A stretch of 64,000 nucleotides of DNA. Source: Methylocapsa aurea (GTDB lineage: Bacteria > Pseudomonadota > Alphaproteobacteria > Rhizobiales > Beijerinckiaceae). The DNA lies in NCBI RefSeq assembly GCF_000746085.1, contig NZ_JQKO01000017.1, positions 17,324 to 81,323 of the forward strand. Reading direction: 5' to 3'. The notes beneath the pieces were generated by a model, which did not search any database, was not told the DNA's origin, and saw nothing but the letters and a program-made list of their open reading frames with translations. Shown here piece by piece: positions 17,101 to 25,800 of the stretch (positions within the stretch are counted from its first letter, which is position 1; the number at the start of each line of letters is the position of its first letter). The position numbers and the translations under genes were made by a program.

Positions 17101-19366
17101 CGCCGTCGGTCAGATTAGCAAAATTCTTTTTCACGCCGATCAGGCCGCCTTGAGGCAGGATCGGCAGGACCAGCGTGCGTTCGACCGCGCGGCCGCCTGG
17201 CTCGCCGGCGCGCAGGATAATTTTGGCTTCGAGCGGGCGCGGCGCGGTGACCTCGGGAATCGGCGCCTCGATCGTCGCCGCGCCCTTTGCGTCCGTCGTC
17301 GCGCTGTTTTCGATCTCGTTGCTGATCGTCGTGAAATCCTCGTCTTGGAGCCCTGCGACATAGCCCTCGAGAGCGGGAAGGCGGGCGTCCTCGGCGGGGC
17401 GGATTTGGACTTCGCCGGTAATTTCGAGATTGCCGCCCGGCGCGCCATAGAGGTAGCGGGCCGAGGCCGCGATCGCGACCGATTCGCCGCCGCGCACCGC
17501 CTTCGCCGCCGGCGTCAGGGTCAGGTCAAGCCGTTCGGGGACATAATCCTCGACGAGAATGCTCGTCTGCCCCACCGGCGGGGCCTTGGGATCGGCAAAG
17601 GCCTCGATGCGCCAGGTTCCCGTGCTGGAGCCGGGGAGAAGCGGCAGCGCCAATATGCGGCCGCCGTCACCCTGATCCTCGACCTGGACCCGCTTATATT
17701 CGACCCCGTCAGGGCGCTTGGCGACCAGCGTGAGCGGCAGGGCGGGGCGGGCCGCGCCCTTATCGTCGCGGAGCAGCGCGGTGATGAAAACAGTCTCGCC
17801 GGGCCGATAGACGCCGCGCTCGGCGAAGACGAGGGCGTCGAGCGCCGCCGCCGCTGGTCGCCCCTTGACGCCTCGATCGGCGAGGTCGAAAGCTGACTGT
17901 TCAAGGTCGAGAAAGCCGTAATCGCCTTTGCCGTCCTCGGCCACGAGCAGACCGGGGGCGAGGCCTCCAGTTCCGCGCGAAAAACCGGGATCGAAATGGA
18001 TATGTCCCGCCGCGTCCGTGCTCTTGGACGCCAGAATTTCATTGTCGCGAGCGATGAGGCGCACCGTCGCGGCCAGAGGCGCGGCGCTCGCCAAGGAGCG
18101 GACGAAGACATGGATGCCGTCCTTGGCGCTGAATGCGGTCAGGCCGAGGTCGGAGACGATGAACCATTGCGTGGCGGCGGACCCGCCGCCTTCTTCGTCA
18201 TCGCCGCTTGCCGCCAAAGGATCGTCGGCCGGCCTGGCGACCATGACATAAACGCCGGGCTCGAGTTTCCCCACTGCCTCCAATACTGGAAAGGCGGTGG
18301 TTACGTCGCGATTGAGCTCCGGACTGGCGTCGAGAGTCCCCGACCAGATCTTGGCGCCGTCGGTTTCGACATATTGCTTGATTCGGTAGGACGAGAGCTG
18401 GGCGAGGAAATCCTCGGAGCGAACGGTCGGCAACAGATTGCGGTCGCCGATCCGCACGACCTCCACGGCGATTTTTTGGGTGTTGACGGAAACGACCGGA
18501 ACGCCTTCCTGCCCGACGCGCGGCAGCACGTAATTCTTGCCGGTGAAGTGAACCTGCGGCGAGCGATCGCGGACATAAACGTCATAATCGGCCGATTTCA
18601 GGAGCGCTTCGCCGACGGAAGACGGCAGGCCTTGGCGCAGCACGATCCTGTAGCTTTCGCCATGCTTGAGGCCTTCGACGCAAAGCTGTTGCTCTTCGGT
18701 CGAGATCGCGCCGTTGGCGGCGCCCGATAGCGCGACAAAGGGCGCGAAATCCACCGTCCCGCGCGCCAAGGCCTCGGAAAATTGGAAACATATGCGGGGC
18801 GAGGCCGATTCATTGTCGACCTTATAGTCAAGGATGCGAAACCCGTGCTTTTCGCGTTCGTCGTCATAGAGCTTTCGCACGGCGGCGACCTCGGCGAGAT
18901 CGAGGCTGGCGCGCAGGGCGTTGAGCGAGGGGCGCCACATTTCTCGCTTGGCGTAAACTTCTCCAAGCCAGGCCAGCGCTGCGGCTTGCTCCTGGGCCCG
19001 GCTTGCGCGCGCATAGGCAAGATAGGCCGCGCTCGCCGCGGCCTGCCGCAGGTCGTAGCTGTCCCCGCTCGCAAGCGTCGCGCGCGAATAGGCGAGCCAG
19101 GCGCCCGGATCGTTTGGGTTCTGCGCAACAATTGCGGCGAGCGAAGCGAGCGCGGCCTGAAGATCCCCGCGCCCGATCGCCTGTTGGGCGTCCTTGCGCA
19201 ATTGAGCCAGAGGCCGCTGCGCCAGGGCGCCGGCGTCCTTGGCAACTTGCGCCTCGATCCGGATCGCGTCGCTGGCGAGAGCTTCGTCGACGAAGCTCTT
19301 CTGCGCCTGCGCTGGAAAGGTCCAGAAGCTCAGCGCCAGCGCCGCAATCAAAAGGATCGATTTCAT
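14162..19366 (-). CDS. Bacterial alpha-2-macroglobulin
   Basis: A 1734-residue secreted protein with a Sec signal peptide (MKSILLIAALALSFW...AQA). There is no lipobox, so it is probably soluble in the periplasm rather than lipid-anchored. Repeated MG-type beta domains are followed by the A2M N and A2M domains (GVYRPGETVFITALLRDD, WSGEASAEMPDLLDVSIDKG). The thioester site is YPYGCSEQ near residue 1280, and a thioester helical domain and receptor-like tail follow. These proteins trap attacking proteases; the downstream pbpC would repair the wall, the accepted logic of the pair. The start lies just after a G10 tract that forms part of the ribosome-binding region. Confidence 0.93.
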   Translation of the reverse strand: MKSILLIAALALSFWTFPAQAQKSFVDEALASDAIRIEAQVAKDAGALAQRPLAQLRKDAQQAIGRGDLQAALASLAAIVAQNPNDPGAWLAYSRATLASGDSYDLRQAAASAAYLAYARASRAQEQAAALAWLGEVYAKREMWRPSLNALRASLDLAEVAAVRKLYDDEREKHGFRILDYKVDNESASPRICFQFSEALARGTVDFAPFVALSGAANGAISTEEQQLCVEGLKHGESYRIVLRQGLPSSVGEALLKSADYDVYVRDRSPQVHFTGKNYVLPRVGQEGVPVVSVNTQKIAVEVVRIGDRNLLPTVRSEDFLAQLSSYRIKQYVETDGAKIWSGTLDASPELNRDVTTAFPVLEAVGKLEPGVYVMVARPADDPLAASGDDEEGGGSAATQWFIVSDLGLTAFSAKDGIHVFVRSLASAAPLAATVRLIARDNEILASKSTDAAGHIHFDPGFSRGTGGLAPGLLVAEDGKGDYGFLDLEQSAFDLADRGVKGRPAAAALDALVFAERGVYRPGETVFITALLRDDKGAARPALPLTLVAKRPDGVEYKRVQVEDQGDGGRILALPLLPGSSTGTWRIEAFADPKAPPVGQTSILVEDYVPERLDLTLTPAAKAVRGGESVAIAASARYLYGAPGGNLEITGEVQIRPAEDARLPALEGYVAGLQDEDFTTISNEIENSATTDAKGAATIEAPIPEVTAPRPLEAKIILRAGEPGGRAVERTLVLPILPQGGLIGVKKNFANLTDGAAATFDVIALGADGARVARKGVAWSLYRISNDYQWYRSDGRWGFERVKSSKRIADGKIDLGVDAPARISAVVGLGQYRLDLASDNGADGPTSLRFESGWSGEASAEMPDLLDVSIDKGNYRPGEELRLRIASRFKGAATVAIVSDRLNDPITFALNEGDATKTIPVSADWGAGAYVVALAHRPLDKAAHRMPGRAIGLAWFSIDAEAHKIDVKLDAPAKARPRMPLTIPLEIKGLAAGEEARVTLAAVDVGILNLTHYEAPNPRDYFFGQRQLGAEIRDLYGFLIDGMQGVRGAIRSGGDAGADLGSERPTQEPVALFSGIVKVGPDGRAKATFDLPAFNGSLRVMATAWTKTKVGSASAEVIVRDAVVAQASAPRFLALGDRSQFHVQLDNVEGRPGDYALDLDPQGGISLAPEALHRKIKLDAGARKAIAIPVTAAAIGPAAIDLKLSGPSLDAPQTLALAVLPGTSELYRRTVRTLAPATSLTISSDLIADFVPGAGAVSVAVSPLTGIDVPALLQALDRYPYGCSEQIVSRALPLLYVNKLAKAEALGIDPDVDGRVREAIERVLARQDSNGAFGAWSANDADDMWLHAFVTDFLTRARENHFSVPQKRFDSALERLRNLLANSSDIDAGQGPSVAYAAYVLARNGRPVMGDLRYLADAKIDRLDTPLARAQLAAALALLGDRGRAMAVFAKATDRLSTIGNPLYSSADYGSRLRDGAGLLALAVETSMPAAEIFRASKIVEDARAKTGLTNTQENAFMILAAEALAGEAEATALSIDGAPHQGAFYKTWRAAALDKKSITIVNRGQAPAKITVTTSGHPLIQEPAASQGYQIERGYFTLAGKKVDLGAIKQNERIVVTLKVTESEAAFARLLLVDHLPAGFEIDNPALFEGGSTEALDWLKKTVEPVHAEYRDDRFVAAFARDGHDKATFSVAYIARAVTPGHYVLPPATIEDMYRPERFGRTAFGAVDIAGSK

Positions 19367-19384
19367 TGGCCTCTCCCCCCCCCC
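19367..19384 (-). promoter_or_regulatory. Homopolymeric G10 tract in the ribosome-binding region of the alpha-2-macroglobulin gene
   Basis: On the coding strand ten G residues (19384-19375) run straight into AGAGGCCA and then the ATG at 19366. The GGGAGAGG within it is the likely Shine-Dalgarno sequence. Such a tract is prone to slipped-strand length change, which would alter spacing between promoter, binding site and start codon. Confidence 0.55.
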
Positions 19385-19551
19385 GGCGGCTGGGCGCGTC
19401 GACGCGGCATTGCAAGGCTACTGTCTTGCCAATTCCACTTTTTCGTCAAGGTGAATCGCGCCGTTTTCTGGGAGTTTGATGCGGCGAGCTTTCGCGTGGG
19501 GCCTGGTTGTGACGGGAGCTTGAAGGTCGCTTCGCGTCAAGGATAAAGTCT

Positions 19552-20451
19552 CTAGCGGCTGGCGAAGGCGTCGACCTCGTCATGCGCCCGCTCCGCCAAG
19601 GTACGAAGTTCGGTCTCGGGGAGGGCGCCGGCGATGGCATAATTGGCGCCCCTCTGTTTCCAGGCGATCGCGCCGGAGGGGAAATGCCCGGCCTTGCGGA
19701 ATCCAGTTGGTCCGAAGCCCGTGGCCTTTTCGACGCAGAGCGCGACGGCGGCGCGCAAGCCCTTGGCATAGAACAGACAGAACATCTGTTCGGATTCGCC
19801 TGGCGCGACGCGCACGCCGGCGAGTCTCAGGCCCGTGCCGGCGAGATGCGGCAAGATCATTGCTGTTGGACGCTGCGCGGCGCCAGCCGGGTCAGGCGTG
19901 GGATCGGCGGCTTGCGCCGACGCGGGAGGCGGCGCGAAGGCCAGCAAAGCCGAAACTGTCCGGCTGACGAAGACGGAGTCGGATGCAGCGCTCCCCAGAG
20001 TCTGGCTGGTCCCGCCGGGCGGGGCGCGTTCCGGCGCAAAGAAACGAGCGATGATCAGGGAGGCTGCGATCCCCGCGACCATTCCGAAAGCGAAGCCTGC
20101 GGCAAGGAGGGTCGCCACTCGCGGACTCCATTGCGCTTTTGGGCGGGCGCCGGGCTTGCGCGGCTCTGGCTCCGCCGGCCGCTCCTGTTTTGATAAGAGC
20201 TTGCAGGGAAAACCGCGCCGTTTGGGCGCGGGCGCCATCAACCATGATAAGGGGATATGCTCGGTTTCGACGCGCGCGAAAGCGGCGCGGATCGCCTCGT
20301 TTTGGCGCCGCCATTTTTCCACCCGCGCCGCCTCCGCCGGGGAGGCGGAGAGAAAGGCGACAATGGCCTCGCGACCCGCCGGCGGGGTCTCTCCATCGAC
20401 GAATCCATGCAGGTCTTCGTCGCTGACAGGCGGGAGGGAGCCGTTTTTCAC
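19552..20451 (-). CDS. Transmembrane anti-sigma factor
   Basis: A 299-residue protein with a cytoplasmic N-terminal anti-sigma region (SDEDLHGFVDGETPPAGREA, then KWRRQNEAIRAAF). A single membrane helix lies at about 112-138 and a periplasmic C-terminal domain of about 160 residues follows. The ZAS zinc motif (His-x3-Cys-x2-Cys) is not visible, which is common for the short anti-sigma class found in alphaproteobacteria. It lies 34 bp downstream of an ECF-type sigma gene on the same strand, so the pair form a standard signal-transducing unit: the anti-sigma holds the sigma factor until an envelope signal releases it. The signal and regulon are not deducible here. Confidence 0.85.
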   Translation of the reverse strand: MKNGSLPPVSDEDLHGFVDGETPPAGREAIVAFLSASPAEAARVEKWRRQNEAIRAAFARVETEHIPLSWLMAPAPKRRGFPCKLLSKQERPAEPEPRKPGARPKAQWSPRVATLLAAGFAFGMVAGIAASLIIARFFAPERAPPGGTSQTLGSAASDSVFVSRTVSALLAFAPPPASAQAADPTPDPAGAAQRPTAMILPHLAGTGLRLAGVRVAPGESEQMFCLFYAKGLRAAVALCVEKATGFGPTGFRKAGHFPSGAIAWKQRGANYAIAGALPETELRTLAERAHDEVDAFASR

Positions 20452-20485
20452 GCCGAGGGGTCTCCATCGCGCGTCAATATGCGCG

Positions 20486-21034
20486 TTATTTCACGACCCG
20501 CAAATGGGTTGGCGCAAGCTTTGTCTTATGCTGCGTCGGCTCGCTCATCTGGAGGTCGCCAAGCGCTGCGCGCGCGCGCGCCAACCGCGCGATCAAAATG
20601 GGTTGCGAAATCTTCAGGATGCGCGCCGCATGGGCGTAGCCGAATCCTTCAAGAGCGACGAGCAGCAAGGCCTCTCGCTCTTCCAGCGTCAGCCCGCCAA
20701 GCGCGCCGGAAAGCTTTTGGCGGGGGGCGCATAGGTTCGGCATTTTTTCCGCGGGTCGGATTCCACCGGCGTAAAAACTTCCCTTCTCCAGCGCGGCGCC
20801 GGCGTCCGCTTTCGCCGCGCGAAGCGAATCGCGATGCATTTCGATCATGAGGGAATAAAGGTGGATGTCGAGGTCCAGCCGGCGGCCAGGAACGCCATTT
20901 TCGAGGGCCCGCCGCAACGCCGCCTGGACGAGATCATCGGCTGCCTGACTTGGACCAGGATGGCCGGCGACAAGGGCGCGCGCAAAGCGGCGGAGCCGCG
21001 GCGCGATCAGATTCAAATCGTCTCGCCAATTCAC
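20486..21034 (-). CDS. ECF-type RNA polymerase sigma factor
   Basis: A 182-residue protein. Region 2 is near the N-terminus (LRRFARALVAGHPGPSQAADDLVQAALRRALE). A sigma-4 helix-turn-helix is at about 115-160 (GLTLEEREALLLVALEGFGYAHAARILKIS). Length and domain order fit the extracytoplasmic-function group. It should direct RNA polymerase to a small stress or envelope regulon under control of the downstream anti-sigma gene. Region 2 is rather diverged, so subgroup assignment is not attempted. A composite palindromic repeat lies upstream between this gene and divergent fabI. Confidence 0.88.
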   Translation of the reverse strand: MNWRDDLNLIAPRLRRFARALVAGHPGPSQAADDLVQAALRRALENGVPGRRLDLDIHLYSLMIEMHRDSLRAAKADAGAALEKGSFYAGGIRPAEKMPNLCAPRQKLSGALGGLTLEEREALLLVALEGFGYAHAARILKISQPILIARLARARAALGDLQMSEPTQHKTKLAPTHLRVVK

Positions 21035-21103
21035 CTTTGCGCTCCCTCGACAGCGCCCGAACCGATCTTTACGCGCGGCCCCGCCCGCAGCCCATTATCA
21101 ATA

Positions 21104-21217
21104 TTAGAACATGTTGCGAAAAAGTGATCGACTTTTTCGATCAGGGCGCGCTCCAATTCTTTGAATCTGAGCGATTCATTTTCGATCAGACGATTCCGCC
21201 GGATTGGGAGACGCTCT
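21104..21217. repeat. Composite palindromic intergenic repeat (full copy)
   Basis: The segment opens TTAGAACATGTTGCG, continues AAAAAGTGATCGACTTTTTCGATC, TTTGAATCTGAGCGATTC and CGATCAGACGATTCCG, and closes with ACGCTCT. It has the same order of parts as 53471-53588 and, reversed, as 2795-2911. It fills most of the 373-bp gap between the sigma factor and fabI. Confidence 0.75.
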
Positions 21218-21407
21218 CATGCGCGGCAGGCGTCCCTCCTTGTCGCCAAGTCAAATTTCGCATCCACCCCACGCGGCGCCCGCTCTCGCTCGTCTTTGAG
21301 ACTTCTCTCTCGCGCCGCCTTGCGTTAAAGGCGCACACCCCTTAAACGCGGCGGAAGCAGCGGCCGTTCCCGTCGGTCGCATCCCTATTCTCTGGTCCGG
21401 ATCGAGA

Positions 21408-22256
21408 ATGACGCAACCGGAAACGATGACGCCTGGACTTAAAACCTCCGGACTCCTGGCCGGAAAACGCGGCTTGGTGATGGGGCTCGCCAATAACCGC
21501 TCGATTGCTTGGGGAATCGCGAAGGCGGCCCATGAGGCGGGCGCCGAACTGGCCTTCACCTACCAGGGTGATTCGCTTGAAAAGCGGGTGAGGCCTCTCG
21601 CGCAGGAGCTTGGCGCCAAGGTTCTGGGTCATTGCGACGTGACCGACCCGGCGAGCCTCGATGCGGCCTTCGCCGAAGTCGAACGCCTGTGGGGAAAGCT
21701 TGACTTCGTGGTCCATTGCATCGCTTTCTCCGACAAGGATCAATTGACCGGCCGATACGTCGACACCACCGCGGAAAATTTCAGCAATTCGCTCTTGATT
21801 TCCTGCTATTCCTTCACTGCCGTCGCGCAGCGCGCTGAAAAACTAATGGATGGCGGCGGCTCCATGTTGACCTTGACCTATTACGGCGCCGAGAAATGGA
21901 TGCCGCACTATAATGTCATGGGCGTCGCCAAGGCAGCGCTCGAAGCCAGCGTCCGCTATCTTGCCGCCGATCTCGGCGCGCGCAATATCCGAATCAACGC
22001 GATTTCGGCGGGGCCGATCAAGACCTTGGCGGCCTCCGGCATTGGCGACTTCCGCTATATTCTCAAATGGAACGAATATAACGCTCCGCTTCGCCGTTCA
22101 GTGACGATCGAGGAAGTCGGCGAGAGCGCCGCCTTTCTGCTGTCGCCCATGTCGCGAGGCATCACGGGCGAAATCCTCCACGTCGACGCCGGCTATCACG
22201 TCGTTGGCATGAAGAACCCGGCCGCCCCCGATATCGCCGTTCTCGGCAAGGATTAA
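21408..22256 (+). CDS. fabI: Enoyl-[acyl-carrier-protein] reductase (NADH)
   Basis: A 282-residue FabI of the short-chain dehydrogenase superfamily. The cofactor loop is GLANNRSIAWGIA, the enoyl reductase replacement for TGxxxGxG. The catalytic Tyr-x6-Lys pair is in PHYNVMGVAKAALEAS, preceded by LTYYGAEKW. It carries out the last step of each fatty-acid elongation cycle, reducing enoyl-ACP, and is the enzyme class targeted by triclosan. The start at 21408 gives a tail slightly longer than usual; a second ATG six codons in (21426) is also possible. It is transcribed away from the sigma factor gene and no other fatty acid gene is adjacent. Confidence 0.95.
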   Translation: MTQPETMTPGLKTSGLLAGKRGLVMGLANNRSIAWGIAKAAHEAGAELAFTYQGDSLEKRVRPLAQELGAKVLGHCDVTDPASLDAAFAEVERLWGKLDFVVHCIAFSDKDQLTGRYVDTTAENFSNSLLISCYSFTAVAQRAEKLMDGGGSMLTLTYYGAEKWMPHYNVMGVAKAALEASVRYLAADLGARNIRINAISAGPIKTLAASGIGDFRYILKWNEYNAPLRRSVTIEEVGESAAFLLSPMSRGITGEILHVDAGYHVVGMKNPAAPDIAVLGKD

Positions 22257-22807
22257 GGCGGCTATCTTACAAGATCCCGCCGCGTGATTTCGGAATTGGA
22301 AGCCGTTCATTGGCCATTCAGGCCAAAGGCGCGAAATTGCGACGTGGTGGTGAGTCCCTCCGCAGAGGCGGAAAGCCGAGCTCGAACCGGACCGGTTTAG
22401 TTGCGTGAAGCTTTCAGACCTCGACATTGGTCCGGCCGAGCATTTGGGAGGCGCGGCGATGAGCGCTTTGAAGAGCGGGCCGGCCACATGGTCTGTCGAA
22501 TTGCGACAATGCCTTTTCCAGGACTGCTTTCGGTTTCCAAGAATGCATCAGTAAAATGGCCGCCGATTTTCGAACACGAATTGTTACGATTAATATTTTC
22601 GTCACTATTCTATTTGAAGTCCCGGCTCTGGCGGCGCTTCGGTGAAAACACTTTCCCAATTCGGATGGCCGCGGTTAAGTTGGTCGCGGCATCGGACGGC
22701 AAGCTCCTTGCCGGCGAAGCGAAAGGCGCCCAAGTTCAATCAAGGGCCTAAAAAATTCATCTTTCCATGCGATACGAAAGAGCTCCAGCGGGACAATAGG
22801 ATCACAT
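22257..22807. other. Non-coding leader of the peptide synthetase gene
   Basis: There are 551 bp without a supportable gene. The part from about 22555 to 22620 is AT-rich compared with its surroundings (for example CGAATTGTTACGATTAATAT), which marks a likely promoter region for the synthetase. No palindromic repeat copy or operator-like symmetry stood out. Confidence 0.4.
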
Positions 22808-25800
22808 ATGTCGCACCGTTCGGCGACCGCCGCAGCATTGCTAGCGAAAAACGATCGCTTCGCCTTGACGCCCCTCTCAGGCAGCGTCTTGCGCGGTCCG
22901 GTCCAGCCGGAGTTGATCCGTGATGAACTGCTGTGCGAACTCTTCGCCGCCACAGTCGCCGCGCATCCTTCATCCATCGCGATGGCGACGCTGGAGAGCA
23001 GACTTACCTATGCCGAGGTCGACGCGAAGGCCGAGGCGCTGGCCCGCGGCCTTCTCCGCATGGGGCTACGGCCGGGTCGGGTCGCCGGTCTTTGGATGGC
23101 GCGCGGCCCCGATCTGCTGATCGCTCAAATCGCGATCGCGAAGACGGGCGCCGCCTGGCTTCCGTTCGACGCCGATGCGCCGCCAGAACGCATCGCCGCT
23201 TGTCTTGGCGACGCTGAAGCGGCCGGCGTTCTGGCCTCGGCGGCCTTTGCGCCAAGGCTAGCGGATTTGTCTCCTTGTCCGGCTTGGACGTCGCAAGACC
23301 TGATCGACCCGGCGGACAGGACCCCAATCGATGCTCGGGCGCTCGGCGCGACGCCGGAGGATCCCGCCTACCTCATTTACACCTCGGGCTCGACTGGAAC
23401 GCCAAAGGGAATCGAAATTTCCGGCCGCAATATTTGCCATTATTTGCGCGCGGCGAATGAAGTCTACGGAGTGAAGCAAAGCGACGTCGTGTTCCAGGGC
23501 GCGTCGGTCGCCTTCGACCTGTCAATGGAAGAAATCTGGCTTCCCTATCTTGCCGGAGCGACTCTTTTCGTCGCGAGCCCGGAAATCATGGGCGAGGCGG
23601 ACAGACTCCCCGATGTTCTCGAGGCCCATCGCGTCACGGTGCTCGATACCGTGCCGACTTTGCTCGCTCTGCTGCCGCGCGACATCGCCACCTTGCGGCT
23701 GATCATTCTCGGCGGCGAAGCCTGTCCGCCGTCGATCGCCAGCCGCTGGTGCAGGCCGGGCCGCAAGATCTTCAATTCTTACGGGCCGACCGAAACCACG
23801 GTCGTCGCCACGGTCGCGGAAGTTCGCCCAGGAGCGCCGGTCACGATCGGGCGGCCGATCGCGAATTATACCTGTTATGTGGCCGACGAGGGCTTGGGTC
23901 TCGTCGGGGCGAATATCCAAGGCGAACTTCTCATCGGGGGTCCTGGCGTCGCCAAAGGCTATTTGCGCCGGGATCGGCTGACCGCCGAGAAATTCATCGC
24001 CAATCCATTCCCGGCCGAATTTTCCTTGTCCGGCGGGGTCGATCCGATTCTCTACCGGTCTGGCGACGCGGTCGAAATCGCCGCCAATGGCGACCTCGTC
24101 TTTCACGGCCGCATTGATGATCAAGTGAAGATACGTGGTTTTCGGGTCGAACTCGGCGAGATCGAAGCGAGACTTGCGGACCTTCCCAGCATTTCGCAAG
24201 CCGCCGTAGTGTTGCGCACCGATAACGGGCTCGAACAGCTTGTCGCCTTTGTCGTCCCGGCCCGCGCTGCCTTGGCGCAGCAGTCCCCAACTGATGGTCA
24301 AGGCGGCGCCGATGATTCCGGCTCCTTGAACACAGGGGGACCCGAATTCGAGACGCGGGTCGTTCGCAACGAACTGCGCGCGACTTTGCCGGCCTATATG
24401 GTGCCGGCCCATTTCGAAACCGTTGAGAGCCTTCCGACGCTCGCCTCCGGCAAGATCGACCGCAAGAATCTAAAGTTGGTCGCGCTGACCGCCCACGTTT
24501 CCGACGAAGCTCAGGAAGAGCCGCGCACGAAAACAGAAGCCGTGCTTCTCGACGCCGCCAAACGCGTTCTGCCGCCGCAGGCAATCCCTCTCGATGCGGA
24601 TTTCTTTATCGATCTTGGCGGCCATTCTTTGCTCGCTGCGCGCTTCATCTCGGTCGTGCGAGAGACGCCCGCTCTTTCGCGCATCACCTTGCAGGATGTC
24701 TATGCCGCGCGTTCGCTGCGCGCGATGGCCGAACTTCTTGACCGCAAATGGGCGCATGCCGCCGTTGTCGAGGACTTATCCTTCGCCCCGCCGCCTTTGT
24801 TGCGGCGCTTCCTCTGCGGGCTTGCGCAGGCGGTGGCCCTGCCGGTCATTCTCGGTCTGGTGACCCTGCAATGGCTCGGCGTTTTCGTGAGCTACATGCT
24901 TCTCACCGGCGCCGATGCGAGCTTCGGCGAGGAGGTGATTTCGCTCATCGGCGTCTATATGTGCATCAATGTTGCGACCGTGGCGATCGTCATTGGCGCG
25001 AAATGGCTGCTGATAGGGCGGACCAAGCCGGGTCGCTATCCTTTATGGGGCGTCTATTATTTTCGTTGGTGGCTGGTGAAGCGGTTTCTCGGCCTCGTTC
25101 ATATCAAATGGTTTCAGGGCTCGCCGTTCATCCGGCTTTATCTGCGCGCGCTCGGCGCCAGGATCGGGAACGATGCAATCCTTGGCGAGATCGAGGCGGG
25201 AGCTGTCGATCTCATATCGATCGGCGCTGGCGCCAGCGTCGGATCCATCGCCAATTTGGCCAATGCGCGGGTCGAGGGAAACGAGCTCATTATCGGCGCC
25301 ATCGAAATTGGCGCAAATGCCTATATCGGCTCCTCCTGCGTGATCGAGGAGAATGTCGTCATCGGCGAGGGGGCCGAACTCGCCGACCTGACCTCGATCG
25401 GGGCCGGAGGCCGCGTCGGCGCCTGGGAGGCATGGGACGGGTCGCCCGGCCGCAAGGTCGCATTGGTCGATCGCGCCGCGCTTGATCCGCCTCCGGAGGC
25501 TTCGCCCGCGCGGCGGCGCGGCATGACGATCATGTATCTTATTCTCTTGCTGGCGATTCCGCCGCTCGGCCTGTTGCCGATTTTTCCCGCCTTCTGGGTG
25601 TTCGACCGGATCGACGATATGATCGGAATCGCCGATATCGATCGCACGCTCTACATGGCCTCGATTCCAATCATGGCCTGGCCGACGGCTTTCGTGATGG
25701 TTCTCGTCACCGTCGGCTTCATCGCGGCTTGCCGCTGGGTGATCCTGCCGCGCGTGCGCGAGGGGACCTATTCGGTTCACTCCTGGTTCTATTTGCGCAA

